Part shown: positions 7,328 to 7,679 of the stretch, one piece after another
How the letters are laid out: each line of letters starts with the position of its first letter
Position numbering within the stretch: position 1 is the stretch's first letter
NCBI GenBank assembly: GCA_022796315.1
Contig: JAAWIL010000093.1
Span: forward strand, 1 to 7,679
Direction of reading: 5' to 3'
Origin: Oscillibacter sp.
GTDB lineage: Bacteria > Bacillota > Clostridia > Oscillospirales > Oscillospiraceae
Length of the DNA: 7,679 nt
Position numbers and translations under genes: made by a program
Notes under the pieces: model-generated
Told to the model about the DNA's origin: nothing
Seen by the model: the letters and a program-made list of their open reading frames with translations, nothing else
The model's database searches: none

Positions 7328-7555
7328 GTGGCTTCCCTGTCAAATGAGGCACAGAAGACTTTCAACGCCCTGATGCAAAACAGCAAGGAGCTGCCCAAAA
7401 TCCAGACGCGCACTGACGCAAAAGCCATGTCCAAACACGGCGTGCAGAAGCCGAGGTCCGCACAATCATCCGGAGAGGCCAGAAGGAATCCGTGCCATGT
7501 TTTGCGGCTGCCGCCGTTTACGGACGAAATCCAATCGTGGATTTCCGAATTTTAG
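7328..7555 (+). CDS. Hypothetical small protein, possible truncated gene fused to repeat sequence
   Basis: A 75-codon frame opens at GTG 7328 and ends at TAG 7553-7555. I do not recognise the product; it is polar, with no signal peptide, membrane segment or cysteine motif apart from one Cys in the repeat part. Codons 1-45 show a coding-like composition by hand count (GC about 53% at position 1, 42% at position 2, 73% at position 3). From about codon 51 (RRNPCHVLRLPPF) the frame runs through repeat copy B, and it ends inside an inverted repeat. The purine run AAAGGGG abuts the GTG with no spacer, so initiation there is doubtful; CTG at 7337 is better spaced but rare. A possible promoter lies upstream. 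It may be the 5' remnant of a gene whose end was replaced by the repeat, or chance. Confidence 0.25.
   Translation: MASLSNEAQKTFNALMQNSKELPKIQTRTDAKAMSKHGVQKPRSAQSSGEARRNPCHVLRLPPFTDEIQSWISEF
7477..7523 (+). repeat. Dispersed repeat copy B (partial)
   Basis: This copy aligns with 7131-7179 in the same orientation: both begin GGCC(G/A)GAAGGAATC, share an identical 22-nt core (7493-7514 against 7149-7170) and end near TTACGG. The left arm of the large hairpin (7499-7513) is preserved, but the matching right arm is missing beyond CGG at 7521-7523, and the upstream GCGATTCC arm of copy A is also absent. It is therefore a shorter or rearranged version. It sits in the 3' part of the weak frame at 7328-7555. 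Confidence 0.7.
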
Positions 7556-7566
7556 ATTCGGAAATC
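7526..7566. repeat. Two overlapping, mutually exclusive inverted repeats
   Basis: GAAATCCA (7526-7533) can pair with TGGATTTC (7538-7545) across a 4-nt loop. GATTTCCGAAT (7540-7550) can instead pair perfectly over 11 bp with ATTCGGAAATC (7556-7566) across TTTAG. The shared segment 7540-7545 means only one can form at a time. Neither is followed by a T-run, so neither reads as an intrinsic terminator. They directly follow repeat copy B and may be a variable centre or flank of that element. Confidence 0.5.
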
Positions 7567-7584
7567 ATACACACAACAGACTAA

Positions 7585-7679
7585 GAGCCTGTTTAGGATC
7601 TCAGCGTGCGGGGATTGGCGAGGGGATTTTTTGTCCAGCAAGGCAAAAAGCCGCCGCAATCCTGGCGGATTGCAAGGGT
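7585..7679. mobile_element. Possible end of an insertion element or MITE, cut by window edge
   Basis: From GAGCCTGTTTAG (7585-7596 region) the sequence changes character and is non-coding to the edge. The GAGCCTGTTTA start resembles, from memory, terminal inverted repeats of some IS5-family elements, and the preceding CTAA (7581-7584) fits the YTAR target type used by part of that family. Inside are a direct repeat of GGGGATT (7610-7616, 7622-7628), a T6 run, and a hairpin GCAATCC-TGGC-GGATTGC (7656-7673). No transposase is visible and the other end is outside the window, so this is tentative. Confidence 0.3.

Noticed and set aside
7201..7434. Minus-strand 77-codon frame
   Set aside because: No RBS upstream of its ATG, no recognisable domain, and it runs across both promoter candidates into the addB promoter.
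7110..7566. CRISPR array
   Set aside because: Only two repeat copies, about 346 bp apart and of unequal structure; there is no regular spacer pattern and no cas gene.

Overview
The window carries the two-subunit recombination helicase-nuclease operon addB-addA, read right to left on the minus strand, with the 5' end of rpmE (ribosomal protein bL31) beyond it on the left edge. The genes are GC-rich with strong G/C bias at third codon positions, while the intergenic stretches are visibly AT-richer. AddAB rather than RecBCD, GGAGG-type ribosome binding sites and a zinc-binding (C+) bL31 together suggest a high-GC Firmicute. A Clostridia or Oscillospiraceae gut-type lineage is my inference from style, not a proven assignment.

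Layout, left to right. Positions 1-93 hold the first 31 codons of rpmE (minus). Positions 94-225 hold its RBS, a short possible leader hairpin and an extended -10 promoter. Positions 226-3786 are addA (1186 aa, GTG start). Positions 3774-7079 are addB (1101 aa, ATG start). The two genes overlap by 13 bp, so addA is probably translationally coupled to addB. Positions 7080-7213 are the addB leader: a good RBS, two strong hairpins and a consensus extended -10 promoter. Positions 7214-7679 are an accessory-looking stretch with a divergent plus-strand promoter, a weak 75-codon reading frame, a second copy of the repeat found in the addB leader, two overlapping inverted repeats and what may be the end of a dispersed or mobile element running off the right edge.

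AddA supplies the ATP-driven 3'-5' helicase motor and one RecB-type nuclease. AddB supplies a second RecB-type nuclease held by a four-cysteine iron-sulfur cluster and, in characterised members, the Chi-recognition scaffold. Together they resect double-strand breaks to load RecA. Every motif I looked for in both subunits is present, so I see an ordinary, intact AddAB and no evidence of a new enzymatic system.

The least explained material is the non-coding DNA right of 7080. A dispersed repeat appears there twice in direct orientation: once as the structured 5' leader of addAB, and once spliced into the end of a small coding-like frame.
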